Shown in pieces: positions 41,372 through 49,249 of a stretch of DNA of 51,067 bases. A program made the position numbers and the translations under genes. Source of the stretch: JACRBK01 sp964427955 (GTDB taxonomy: Bacteria > Chloroflexota > Anaerolineae > Aggregatilineales > Aggregatilineaceae); NCBI GenBank assembly GCA_964427955.1, contig CAYRWY010000003.1, forward strand, positions 1 through 51,067, given 5' to 3'. The notes under the pieces are model-generated. The model made no database searches. It was given only the letters and a program-made list of their open reading frames with translations, and was not told the DNA's origin. Position 1 is the first letter of the stretch; each line of letters begins with the position of its first letter.

Positions 41372-41785
41372 CTAACCCGCTTCGCGCGCCTGGATACCCG
41401 CTTCTTCCAACACCCGGAGAACGCTCGACAGCAGTTCGGACGGGCCAAACGGCTTGGTGATGTAATCGTCCACTTTGGCGATATGCAGGCCCAGCACCTT
41501 GTCGATGCTCTGAGCTTTCGCCGTCACCACGATCACCGGAATGTTCTTCATCTGGTCGGTGGCCTTCATCTGCTGGAAGACTTCCCAACCGTCCATGTCT
41601 GGCATCATCAAGTCGAGCAGCACCAGATCAGGATTGACTTCCGCAATACGTTCCAACCCTTCTCGCCCACCAATCGCCCCCGTCACCTGATACCCTTTGC
41701 GAGTAAGGATCAACTTCACCAGATCTATCATCTCAGCATCATCTTCAATACAGACGATCTTGATCACGTGCGCAGTGTCTGCCAT
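41372..41785 (-). CDS. Response regulator receiver-domain protein
   Basis: A 137-residue single receiver domain: IVCIEDDAEMIDL, phospho-acceptor Asp in LVLLDLMMPDMDGWEV, VIVVTAKAQ, and Lys in DYITKPFGPSE. No output domain. ATG 41785 is preceded by GGAG at about 11 bases. It is an orphan; the nearest kinase is 2 kb away on the opposite strand. The divergent region in front of it contains palindromes. Confidence 0.88.
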   Translation of the reverse strand: MADTAHVIKIVCIEDDAEMIDLVKLILTRKGYQVTGAIGGREGLERIAEVNPDLVLLDLMMPDMDGWEVFQQMKATDQMKNIPVIVVTAKAQSIDKVLGLHIAKVDDYITKPFGPSELLSSVLRVLEEAGIQAREAG

Positions 41786-41832
41786 GCCCCTATGCTCCAA
41801 CCAGAACAGCACCCTGTTCACCCAACCTGCCA

Positions 41833-41868
41833 CAGTAACGCCTGCTCGTGTGCACAAGTCTGTTACTG
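41833..41868. promoter_or_regulatory. Inverted repeat upstream of the orphan response regulator
   Basis: CAGTAAC (41833-41839) and GTTACTG (41862-41868) are separated by 22 bases. The element is within 85 bases of the start and could be an operator. Confidence 0.3.
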
Positions 41869-41901
41869 ACTATTACGAGTAGTCTACCATAGGCCGCAAG
41901 T

Positions 41902-41939
41902 CTATGTCTACATAGCAAATGACGTGATTTTACCGGTAA
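41902..41939. promoter_or_regulatory. Two palindromes in the divergent region
   Basis: CTATGT-CT-ACATAG (41902-41915) and TTACCGGTAA (41930-41939) lie between the response regulator and the unknown gene, just upstream of the promoter at 41962. They are candidate binding sites of an unidentified regulator. Confidence 0.35.
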
Positions 41940-41961
41940 TCGAAAAATCGGCAGGCGCATA

Positions 41962-41990
41962 TTCCCACAGTGGGCAGACTTGGTTATAAT
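41962..41990 (+). promoter_or_regulatory. Sigma70 promoter of the unknown 223-residue protein gene
   Basis: TTCCCA, a 17-base spacer, then a perfect TATAAT (41985-41990), 51 bases before the ATG. Confidence 0.65.
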
Positions 41991-42040
41991 GAACGACAAC
42001 ATCGGCACGTTGTTCGTCACGGAAACAGGAGCTTCATTGT

Positions 42041-42712
42041 ATGGGTGACACTCCAGGTACCCCACCCTCTAAGCCCGATCCGATCGTGGAAAGCACCCGG
42101 CAAGGCCAGGAGTTCATCGCTCAGATTCACCAGAAGATGAGCAAACTGGTGCAGGAATTTGCCACCGGTGCCATCAACCGCACGCAGTTCCACCAGCTCT
42201 ATGATCGCTACCAACGCCAGATCATGACGGTCGCCCAATTCATCGCCGAGTCCGATCCCGCGCTCTGGAAAGATGCGCTCAACGAAACTGAAGATACCCT
42301 TCATCTGAAAAAGCGCCTGACGGCCAAAGCCGTGGGCATGAGCGTCTATTACAACCAGAGCGGGATGCCCATCGAAACCCTGGGCGAGTTCGCCATCGAA
42401 GCGGAATTGATCGTGCCGATGTTGAGCAGCTACCGGTCCGCTGCCGCCGAGATCTTCCGAGCCGGGATGCGCAGCACCGAGATGGAAAACGGCCAATGGT
42501 TATGCTTCGTGCCAGGCTCCCACACGACCTTGATCGCCCTGTTCTCCCTGGAACCCTCGACCAACCAGCTTCAGATGGTCGAACGAATGCACAAGGATTT
42601 CGAGGACGCCAACAAAACCGCGCTCGAAGCCGGTGAGGTCGATCCGGAAAAGCTGGCGTACCCGTTCTACTCCTTTGTCCAGCGCCGCATCAAGCCGGAC
42701 CCGCAGCCCTAG
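42041..42712 (+). CDS. Unrecognised cytosolic protein, 223 residues
   Basis: I do not recognise this gene. The first 15 residues are Pro-rich. Residues 18-95 are largely helical and amphipathic (GQEFIAQIHQKMSKLVQEFATG). Residues 95-200 look alpha/beta (MSVYYNQSGMPIETLGEF, GQWLCFVPGSHTTLIALFSLEPSTNQLQMVERMHKDFEDAN), with a pattern that recalls roadblock/LC7 domains of Chloroflexota signalling proteins, but this is a loose likeness. It ends PFYSFVQRRIKPDPQP. It has its own promoter and is convergent with a Crp/Fnr gene. Confidence 0.75.
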   Translation: MGDTPGTPPSKPDPIVESTRQGQEFIAQIHQKMSKLVQEFATGAINRTQFHQLYDRYQRQIMTVAQFIAESDPALWKDALNETEDTLHLKKRLTAKAVGMSVYYNQSGMPIETLGEFAIEAELIVPMLSSYRSAAAEIFRAGMRSTEMENGQWLCFVPGSHTTLIALFSLEPSTNQLQMVERMHKDFEDANKTALEAGEVDPEKLAYPFYSFVQRRIKPDPQP

Positions 42713-43546
42713 CGGCGGCGTGCAGCCCTTCCAGATCGCGAATCGTGACCTGGAGCGCCCGCATATNNNNNNNNNNNNNNNNNNNNNNNNNNNNNNNNNN
42801 NNNNNNNNNNNNNNNNNNNNNNNNNNNNNNNNNNNNNNNNNNNNNNNNNNNNNNNNNNNNNNNNNNGCGGCGGCGTGCAGCCCTTCCAGATCGCGAATCG
42901 TGACCTGGAGCGCCCGCATATCAATCAATCCCCGCTGCCGAAGGATCTCGACCGCTTCCTCAGCTTCGGAGCGGGGGCACCCCAATATCCCGGCAATTTC
43001 CCCCTGTGACAGGCGAATCGAGAGGATGACCGCCCCATCGTCGGCTTCGCCATAGCGCTCGCCCAGGTCGTACAGCAGGTGCGCCAGACGCTGCAAGGTC
43101 GGCAGCGGGGTGGTTTCATGTTCGGTTTGCTGGGTGGCAAACCGGAGCCGACGGCTGATCAGGACCAGGAGGTTGATCGCCACACTGGGATGCTGCTCCA
43201 GGTAGATGAAGAATTCAGGCCGTGTGAGCACCATCAATTCGCTGCGCTCGCACGCGACGGCTCCTGCCGACCGGGGCATTCCATCAAGCAGCCCGAACTC
43301 TCCGAAGGTCTGCCCGGGGCCAAATTGGGCCACGACTTGGGTATGCCCCTGGCGGTCGGTCACATCAACCGCCACCAGGCCGGTCTTGACGATATACAGG
43401 CTGCTACCCGGGGTGCCTTGCTCGAAAATGCGCTCGCCTTCCCGGTAGCGCCGGACAACCAGGCGCTGGGCCAGCGGTTCCAGCTCAGTGGCCGCAAGAT
43501 TGGCAAACAAAGAAACGTTGTGAAGAAACTGCAACTCGTTCGTCAT
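42690..43546 (-). CDS. Crp/Fnr-family transcriptional regulator interrupted by an assembly gap
   Basis: cNMP-binding domain (NVSLFANLAATELEPLAQRL; cassette GEFGLLDGMPRSA with Glu and Arg) and a winged helix (LSQGEIAGILGCPRSEAEEAVEILRQRGL). ATG 43546 is chosen. The given sequence breaks the frame at 42866-42767 (100 N). The 55 bases at 42712-42766 and 42867-42921 are identical; removing one copy and the N (155 bases) restores an uninterrupted 233-residue protein ending GLHAAARAAGPA with TGA at 42692-42690. That is the usual Crp length, so the gene is intact in the organism and convergent with the unknown gene, overlapping its end. Confidence 0.88.
42712..42921. other. Assembly gap (100 N) flanked by an identical 55-bp overlap
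   Basis: The N run covers 42767-42866. The 55 bases on each side (42712-42766 and 42867-42921) are identical and in direct orientation, the pattern left when two contigs overlapping by one k-mer of 55 are scaffolded instead of merged. The real genome probably has no gap here. Confidence 0.92.
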
Positions 43547-43615
43547 CGCCGCCGTTCTCCCGTCTGCTCGATGTGCCTTAGTCACAGCATAGCACATTTT
43601 CGCCGCGGGCGAACC

Positions 43616-44491
43616 TCACGGGATCGAGTTTCCGTCGTGTCGCCTGGCCACGAAGTCAGCCAGCGCCGTCACCAGAGTCGGATGGTTTTCGGGAAACACC
43701 ACCAGGGCGGGCGAAACGAACATGGTCGCTAACCACCGGTCGAGGGTTTCCGGCAGGCTGAAATCGGCATTCCAGAATTCGCCAGGCGGACCGTAGCGGA
43801 TTTCAAGGTGCACGTGCATTTCTTCGGAATAACCGCTGCTGCCCACGACGCCGATAACCTGGTCTGGCGTCACGTAATCGCCCAGGCTGACGAGATCGCG
43901 GTTGAGGTGGGCATACAGGGCATAAATCGACACTTCGGGATTGTAGGGCGTTTCGACCAACACCAGGCTTCCCCAGCCAAAGTTGTATTGAGGCCACTTC
44001 CAGGTTACACGCCCCTGGCGATCACCATCGGCGAAACACAGCGAACAGGTGGAGCGCGCCGTGACGTAGCCGGGTCCAACCGGATAAAAGTAGGTTTCCT
44101 TGCCATTCAAATAATCGTCCGGGTTGGCGTAATCCACGCCATAGTGGGGATCGCTCGTGTGCAGCGGGTCCAGAAAGGCCCCCCCGGCGGGAATGATGAA
44201 GTGATCCAGGGGACGGCGAGAAAACATCGCCAGCGGGTCCTCGCTGGTGCCCACGATGAAGCGACCGGCTGCCGGGTTACTCAGGCTGGTGAGGCCCAGC
44301 CCATCCGGATGGTCAGCGGGAGCAAGCCCTGCATCGCACACGATGTCCGGGTTCCGCGTGCTCTGGCAGTCGTCGAGCGGCAGGGTAGGATGGCGCACCG
44401 GGTTGTTCCGGGTCGCCCGCGCCGCCGCCCCAGGGATGAGCAGCGCGCACAAGATCACAAGCATCCCACCAGTTTTTAGCCAACCACCCAT
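43616..44491 (-). CDS. M23-family peptidase (LytM/lysostaphin-type) secreted protein
   Basis: A 291-residue exported protein. Signal peptide (TGGMLVILCALLIPGAAARA). The zinc ligands of M23 metallopeptidases are visible: HYGVD (about residue 148) and HVHLEIR (about 240), with GVVGSSGYSEEMHVH between. Several Cys (DDCQSTRNPDIVC; STCSLC) may form disulfides. Such enzymes cut peptidoglycan peptides, or act as activators when inactive. ATG 44491 is chosen as it begins the signal peptide; ribosome-binding site is weak. It is divergent from the 97-residue protein. Confidence 0.85.
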   Translation of the reverse strand: MGGWLKTGGMLVILCALLIPGAAARATRNNPVRHPTLPLDDCQSTRNPDIVCDAGLAPADHPDGLGLTSLSNPAAGRFIVGTSEDPLAMFSRRPLDHFIIPAGGAFLDPLHTSDPHYGVDYANPDDYLNGKETYFYPVGPGYVTARSTCSLCFADGDRQGRVTWKWPQYNFGWGSLVLVETPYNPEVSIYALYAHLNRDLVSLGDYVTPDQVIGVVGSSGYSEEMHVHLEIRYGPPGEFWNADFSLPETLDRWLATMFVSPALVVFPENHPTLVTALADFVARRHDGNSIP

Positions 44492-44542
44492 GTCATCACC
44501 CGGTTGAAAAAAGGTCGTAAAAAGTTCGCGGAGGTCAATTTC

Positions 44543-44560
44543 GGTCACGCTTTGGTCACG
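44543..44560 (+). promoter_or_regulatory. Direct repeat GGTCACG x2 overlapping the -35
   Basis: GGTCACG occurs at 44543-44549 and 44554-44560, exactly 11 bases apart (one helical turn), overlapping the -35 hexamer of the next promoter. This suits a regulator binding one face of DNA in tandem. Confidence 0.5.
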
Positions 44561-44580
44561 TCTGGCGAAGATAATATCAT
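44552..44580 (+). promoter_or_regulatory. Sigma70 promoter of the 97-residue protein gene
   Basis: TTGGTC, a 17-base spacer, then TATCAT (44575-44580). The leader is about 75 bases. Confidence 0.55.
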
Positions 44581-44659
44581 CAAGTAAGCTGAGTTGCCGC
44601 AATCATCCAAACCGATATAAGATAAGTACAGACCGAGTCGATTACACAAGGAGCTTGAC

Positions 44660-44953
44660 ATGGCCAAGGAAGAACTCACCACCATCGTTAGCCGCGCGCT
44701 GACCGATGAGAAGTATCGTGCCCAACTGCTGTCGGACCCCGAAGCCGCGCTGGCCGGCTATAACCTGGACGAAGCCGAGAAGAAGATGCTGCACAACCTG
44801 CCCGCCGACGCGTTCGACGAACTGACCATGGACCTCGAAGATCGCCAATCCAAGAGCGGGTTCCTGGGGGGACTGTCGCTGATGGGTGGTAAGGACGCCG
44901 TCGATGCGAGCACGGTCCTGGATCTGCTGACCAACAAGTATGGCGGTCGCTAG
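44660..44953 (+). CDS. Small NHLP-clan / RiPP-precursor-like protein (Os1348/Franean1_4349-like)
   Basis: A 97-residue protein. The N-terminal 60 residues (LTTIVSRALTDEKYRAQLL, SDPEAALAGYNLDEAEKKML) have the spacing and hydrophobic pattern of the leader-like family annotated as RiPP precursor-like in Chloroflexota and actinobacteria (DPExAL-GY...L..E). The remaining 35 residues are Gly/Ser/Lys-rich (KSGFLGGLSLMGGKD) with no Cys and several Ser/Thr, ending KYGGR. AAGGAG stands 6 bases before the ATG. It has its own promoter and strong terminator, so it is a monocistronic unit. No modifying enzyme or exporter is adjacent; a precursor role is tentative. Confidence 0.75.
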   Translation: MAKEELTTIVSRALTDEKYRAQLLSDPEAALAGYNLDEAEKKMLHNLPADAFDELTMDLEDRQSKSGFLGGLSLMGGKDAVDASTVLDLLTNKYGGR

Positions 44954-44973
44954 TTCCAGCCATCCGGCAATCA

Positions 44974-45015
44974 AAACGGGCACAATTCTCGACCAGGATT
45001 GTGCCCGTTTCTTTT
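44974..45015 (+). terminator. Bidirectional intrinsic terminator
   Basis: AAACGGGCACAAT (44974-44986) and ATTGTGCCCGTTT (44998-45010) form a perfect 13-bp stem with an 11-base loop, followed by CTTTT. On the minus strand TTTT also follows, so it can serve the convergent LysM gene. Confidence 0.92.
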
Positions 45016-45026
45016 GGAGTCAGCCG

Positions 45027-45896
45027 CTACTGGCCCAGGGGGATGATGAGTGTATCACCCGGATGGATCAGGTTCGGATTGGTCAGGTTGTTCGCGTCGA
45101 TGATCACCTGCGGGTCCACACCGTACTGGCGCGCGATGGAATAGATCCCTTCCCCGGACTGGACCACATGGGTCACTGTCCCCGATGCGGCGGTCGGCTG
45201 CACCTCAGCGCCGGGCGTGCCCGTCTCGCTGGAGGTCGGCTGCGCGGTCGGCTCCTCGGTGCCGCAGCCCGGCAGTTGCAGTTCCCAGCCGATCTGAAGG
45301 ATCGTGTTGGGATTGCCGCCGAAGATCGTCGGGTTGGCGGCCACCAACGCGTCGATTTCCACCTCGTCGTCGCGCGCGATGGAATAGAGGGTATCGCCTG
45401 ACTGCACCACGTGGATACACGGATTCTGGTCCACCGGAATCGAGGTCGGCGTGGGTTGCAGCGCCGGATTCAGGGTGGGAGCCGGAGTGATCGACGGCTG
45501 AATATCGCTCATGCCCGGCGTCTCAATCCCGGCACCAGCGGGCGTGGCCGATACCACCGGCGTAAAGCTCGGCGCAAATTGAGGCGTATTCGATGGCCCG
45601 GACACGATGATACTGGTCGCCGTCGCCACCGGTGGGTTGAGATCCGCCCCACCCGGAGGCGTGGTCGTCGGGATCAGGGTGCGTGTGGCCGTGATCGCCG
45701 GGCCAGGGGTGGGCGTCGCCGTGCTCAAGGCCGTGGGCGGGGCCGCCGTCGTCGGCACGATGTCATTCAGATCGACCCGGTTGGAAGTCGGCTGTACATT
45801 CTCGCCCGCGTCCCGGTAACAGGCCGACAATCCCCAGGCTGTCATTCCCAGAACCAAAAATGTGAACACTCGCTTGCACAGATGCTTCTTTGACAT
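45027..45896 (-). CDS. LysM-domain lipoprotein
   Basis: A 289-residue lipoprotein: signal with lipobox GLSAC (Cys about residue 26), about 130 residues of Thr/Pro/Ala-rich linker, then two LysM domains (HVVQSGDTLYSIARDD...; HVVQSGEGIYSIARQYGV...NPNLIHPGDTLIIPLGQ). It is a paralogue of the three-LysM protein at about 40 kb. Probably anchored to the membrane and reaching into the cell wall. AAGGAG stands 8 bases before the ATG. A plausible promoter (TTGTAC-N17-TATGCT) lies about 60 bases upstream on the minus strand. Confidence 0.9.
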   Translation of the reverse strand: MSKKHLCKRVFTFLVLGMTAWGLSACYRDAGENVQPTSNRVDLNDIVPTTAAPPTALSTATPTPGPAITATRTLIPTTTPPGGADLNPPVATATSIIVSGPSNTPQFAPSFTPVVSATPAGAGIETPGMSDIQPSITPAPTLNPALQPTPTSIPVDQNPCIHVVQSGDTLYSIARDDEVEIDALVAANPTIFGGNPNTILQIGWELQLPGCGTEEPTAQPTSSETGTPGAEVQPTAASGTVTHVVQSGEGIYSIARQYGVDPQVIIDANNLTNPNLIHPGDTLIIPLGQ

Positions 45897-46074
45897 CCCA
45901 AGCTCTCCTTAACGCCGCCGGAAGAGCAATACGCTATCTTTTTCGTCTATGAGCATACCCTGAACGGCGTGTTTGTACAATGCGTTCTACTAACCAAGGA
46001 CCAACCGCAACTAGACATCTCCCCTACCAGAAGCCATCCATCCTCTTGAACTGCTAGAATCTGGCATCAGGCTG

Positions 46075-46103
46075 TTGCAAACCCTCCGTTCATCTTCTAT
46101 AGT
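46075..46103 (+). promoter_or_regulatory. Sigma70 promoter of the PSP1 operon
   Basis: TTGCAA, a 17-base spacer, then TATAGT (46098-46103), about 55 bases upstream of the start codon. Confidence 0.6.
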
Positions 46104-46162
46104 TGAGTCCGTTGTGGTTTTTTCGAAACCAACATGACCGAACTTGTGGGAAGGTAGCGTTA

Positions 46163-47305
46163 ATGATCACACACACTGAAGACCAGTCTCCGACGGTCCC
46201 CAGTTTGGTTGCCGGTGTACGGTTCTTTGAAGTAGGCAAGGTCTATCACTTTAGCTGCGACCACCTGGCCGATCTGCTGGCGGGTGATTATGTCATCGTG
46301 GAAACTTCGCGGGGGAGCCATCTCGGCCAGGTAATGAATCTGGTCGAGGTCAGCCGGGAAGAAGCGACGCGCGACTATAAACCCATTTTGCGCAAAGCCA
46401 CTCCGACCGATTTGATGAATCAGAAGTTGTGGAAATCGCGCGAGACCGAGGCCCTGATTGCGTGTCGCGAAAAAGCAGCCGAACAGGGCGGCCTGATCGG
46501 AGCGAAATTCGTCGCGGCGCAGTATAACTTCGACGGCAGCTTGCTGACGATCCTGTTCACCGCCGAGGAAAAGCTCAATACGACCAAGCTGCGCACGGCA
46601 TTACAGCGGAACTTCAAGGCGAAAATCGAGCTGCGCCAGGTCGGCCCGCGCGACGTAGCCAAGCTGCTGGGCGGCATGGGCGCCTGCGGCATTCAACGCT
46701 GCTGCAGCACGTTCCTGACCGATTTCAGCCCGATCTCGATCAAGATGGCCAAAGCCCAGGGGATCTCCCTCAATCCCTCCGAGATCACCGGGATGTGTGG
46801 CCGTCTGCGCTGCTGCCTGATCTACGAATACGAGCAGTATGTCGAGGCGCGCAAGCAGCTTCCCAAGCGCAACAAGCGGGTCGGCACGCCCCACGGCGAA
46901 GGCAAAGTCATCGACGTACACCCGCTGCGGGATGCCGTCACGGTGTTGGTCGAAGACACGCAGTACGTCGTCGAGCGCGAGCAGATCATCCCCCTCGAAG
47001 AGTGGGAGGCGCTCAAAGGCAAGGCCGAAGCAGGCTGTTCCAAGGACGAGAACGGGGAATGCGACTGCGGGCAGCACAAAGGCACTCCCCAGGCCAGCAG
47101 CGGAGCGAGCAGTGACCTGGACAGCGACCACCTGCTCGACGCGCGCGGCGAGTCGGCCCTGCCCGATACGGATAGTCACGAAGAAGGCCGGCGCGAGCCA
47201 CGGTCGGATCAGCAGTCCAACCGGAACAGGCCACGCCGAGGAAAAGGCAAACGACCGCGCCACAAACGCGGTCCCAACAACGAAGGAAAGAAAGAGCAGT
47301 CATGA
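46163..47305 (+). CDS. PSP1-domain protein (RicT/YaaT-like)
   Basis: A 380-residue protein. The PSP1 domain (about 20-260) contains VGVRFFEVGKVYHF-type start (AGVRFFEVGKVYHFSC), GDYVIVETSRGSHLGQV, FTAEEKLNTTKLRTAL, and the Cys-rich stretch CGIQRCCSTF...MCGRLRCCLIYEYE that binds an [4Fe-4S] cluster in RicT. In Bacillus, RicT with RicA/RicF matures RNA through RNase Y. The C-terminal 80 residues add CSKDENGECDCG and a basic tail (RNRPRRGKGKRPRHKRG), suggesting RNA contact. ATG 46163 has GGAAGG 8 bases upstream. It overlaps the PIG-L gene by 4 bases (ATGA). Confidence 0.9.
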   Translation: MITHTEDQSPTVPSLVAGVRFFEVGKVYHFSCDHLADLLAGDYVIVETSRGSHLGQVMNLVEVSREEATRDYKPILRKATPTDLMNQKLWKSRETEALIACREKAAEQGGLIGAKFVAAQYNFDGSLLTILFTAEEKLNTTKLRTALQRNFKAKIELRQVGPRDVAKLLGGMGACGIQRCCSTFLTDFSPISIKMAKAQGISLNPSEITGMCGRLRCCLIYEYEQYVEARKQLPKRNKRVGTPHGEGKVIDVHPLRDAVTVLVEDTQYVVEREQIIPLEEWEALKGKAEAGCSKDENGECDCGQHKGTPQASSGASSDLDSDHLLDARGESALPDTDSHEEGRREPRSDQQSNRNRPRRGKGKRPRHKRGPNNEGKKEQS

Positions 47306-48024
47306 GTCCCGACACTGAAACTAACTCGCTGCACCGGGTCATGGGCATTTTTGCCCATCCGGATGATCCTGAATTCTTTTGCGGGGGAACTTTCGCCAAG
47401 TGGGCTGCCGAGGGCAAGCACATCACCTTTGTGCTGGCCACCAGCGGAGACAAAGGCAGCAACGATTTCAATATCACCTCCGAGCAGCTCATTGCTATTC
47501 GGGAAGCCGAAGAACGCGCCGCGGCGGCCCGCCTGGGCGTACAGGAAGTTATTTTCCTGCGCTACCCGGACGGCGAACTTCAGCCCAGCCTGGACCTGCG
47601 CCGCAGTCTGACCCGCCTGATCCGGTTGAAACAACCGGATATCGTGGTGACGAACGATCCGACCGCGCGCTGGCACGGGTCGAATTACATCAACCATCCC
47701 GATCATCGGGCGATTGGCGACGTGGCGCTGGATGCGGTGTTTCCGGCGGCGCGCGATCACCTGACCTTCCCCGAACTTTACCGCCAGGAAGGGCTGGCCC
47801 CCCACAAAGTGAAGCAGGTTTATCTCTGCGGAACGCACGACCCCACCGCGCGGGTCGATGTGACCGACTACGTGGAGACCAAGATCGCAGCCCTGCGCGA
47901 ACATAAAAGCCAGATCGCCGACATGGAAGACATGGCCCGCCGCCAGCGTGAAAACACCGATCCGGAGTTCGCCGGTGACGGCCCGCGTTATATCGAGAAA
48001 TTCAGGGTCTTTTATCTGCGCTGA
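47302..48024 (+). CDS. PIG-L/LmbE-family deacetylase
   Basis: A 240-residue zinc hydrolase. Metal motif AHPDDPEFFCGGT at the N-terminus and HPDHRAIGDVAL later. Family members remove acetyl groups from GlcNAc derivatives such as bacillithiol or mycothiol precursors or glycolipids; the substrate is not shown by sequence. It overlaps the PSP1 stop (ATGA) and precedes an M20 hydrolase by 21 bases. Confidence 0.92.
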   Translation: MSPDTETNSLHRVMGIFAHPDDPEFFCGGTFAKWAAEGKHITFVLATSGDKGSNDFNITSEQLIAIREAEERAAAARLGVQEVIFLRYPDGELQPSLDLRRSLTRLIRLKQPDIVVTNDPTARWHGSNYINHPDHRAIGDVALDAVFPAARDHLTFPELYRQEGLAPHKVKQVYLCGTHDPTARVDVTDYVETKIAALREHKSQIADMEDMARRQRENTDPEFAGDGPRYIEKFRVFYLR

Positions 48025-48045
48025 CCAGAGTCAGGGAGAACAACG

Positions 48046-49224
48046 GTGATCGACTTCAAACCGCAAATCCGCGCCCGCCAGGATGCCTGGATCGCGTGCC
48101 GAAGAGATTTGCACCAACACCCCGAACTGGGGTTCAACCTGCCCCGCACCGCCGGGTTGGTCGCGTCGGAACTCGCCCGCCTGGGTCTGGAAGTCCAGAC
48201 CGGAGTCGGAAAAAGCGGCGTGGTCGCCCTGCTGGAAGGGCCAGCCGAAGGGCCAACCATCATGGTACGGGCCGACATGGACGCCCTGCCGGTCGAGGAA
48301 GAAAACCAGACCGACTATGTCTCTCAAACGCCCGGCAAAATGCACGCCTGCGGCCATGATGGACACACCGCCATCGCGCTGGCAGTGGCCGAACTGCTGA
48401 GCGCCCACCGTGACCAGATGGCCGGGCGGGTCAAATTCGTCTTCCAACCGGCGGAGGAAATCGGGCTGGGCGCGGAGGCCATGATGGCCGACGGCGTGCT
48501 GCGCGACCCGGCGCCCGACGTGGCGCTGGGGCTGCACGTGTGGAACGAAGTCCCCCTGGGATCGGTCGCCCTGGTCGATGGCCCGATGATGGCCGCTTCC
48601 GGCGACGTCTCGATCCAGGTGCGGGGCCGGGGTGGGCATGGCGCCCTCCCCCACGAAGCGCACGATCCAATCGTCGCCGCCTGCCAGATCGTCACCGCGC
48701 TCCAAACCATCGTCAGCCGGAACGTCAGGCCGACCGATGTGGGCGTCGTCTCGATCACCGAGTTCAAGGCGGGCGATTCGTTCAACGTGATTCCGTCTGC
48801 CGCGAACCTGCGCGGCACGATCCGGGCCTTCAATTCCGATGTGATCAAGCTGCTAGGCCAGCGGGTGCGGGAGATTTCGGAAAGCATCGCGGCGGCGATG
48901 GGATGCAGCACCGAAGTATCGGTCGCGCAGTTGACGCTACCGCTGATCAACTCCGCCGAGGTGAACGCCCAACTGCGGGGTGTCTTCGCCCAGGTCGAGC
49001 CGGACATGCGTCTCCTCACCGACATCCAAACCATGGCCGCTGAAGACATGTCCTACTTCCTGAACGCCGTTCCGGGGACCTTTTTCTTCGTCGGGTCGGC
49101 CAACGCGGAGCGTGGGCTGGACTATCCCCATCACCATCCCCGGTTCGACTTCGACGAAGCCGTGATTCCGTTGGCGGTGAATTTGATGGCATCGGCGGTG
49201 GCATCCTATGTTTTGCCAGAATAG
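48046..49224 (+). CDS. M20-family amidohydrolase/peptidase
   Basis: A 392-residue aminoacylase/hippurate-hydrolase-type enzyme. It starts RDLHQHPELGFNL; metal ligands in MHACGHDGHTAIAL, QPAEEIGLGAEAMM, and H in ALGLHVWNEVP; dimerisation lid domain GRGGHGALPHEAHDPI; final His in YPHHHPRFDFDE. It removes acyl groups from N-acyl amino acids or amides. Start is GTG with CAGGGAG 8 bases upstream. Confidence 0.92.
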   Translation: MIDFKPQIRARQDAWIACRRDLHQHPELGFNLPRTAGLVASELARLGLEVQTGVGKSGVVALLEGPAEGPTIMVRADMDALPVEEENQTDYVSQTPGKMHACGHDGHTAIALAVAELLSAHRDQMAGRVKFVFQPAEEIGLGAEAMMADGVLRDPAPDVALGLHVWNEVPLGSVALVDGPMMAASGDVSIQVRGRGGHGALPHEAHDPIVAACQIVTALQTIVSRNVRPTDVGVVSITEFKAGDSFNVIPSAANLRGTIRAFNSDVIKLLGQRVREISESIAAAMGCSTEVSVAQLTLPLINSAEVNAQLRGVFAQVEPDMRLLTDIQTMAAEDMSYFLNAVPGTFFFVGSANAERGLDYPHHHPRFDFDEAVIPLAVNLMASAVASYVLPE

Positions 49225-49249
49225 ACTACAATAATTGGGGGCAACATCC

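Noticed and set aside
42767..42866. Fusion protein or repeat array spanning the N run
   Set aside because: The flanking 55-mers are an assembly overlap, not biological repeats; no CRISPR-like spacing is present.
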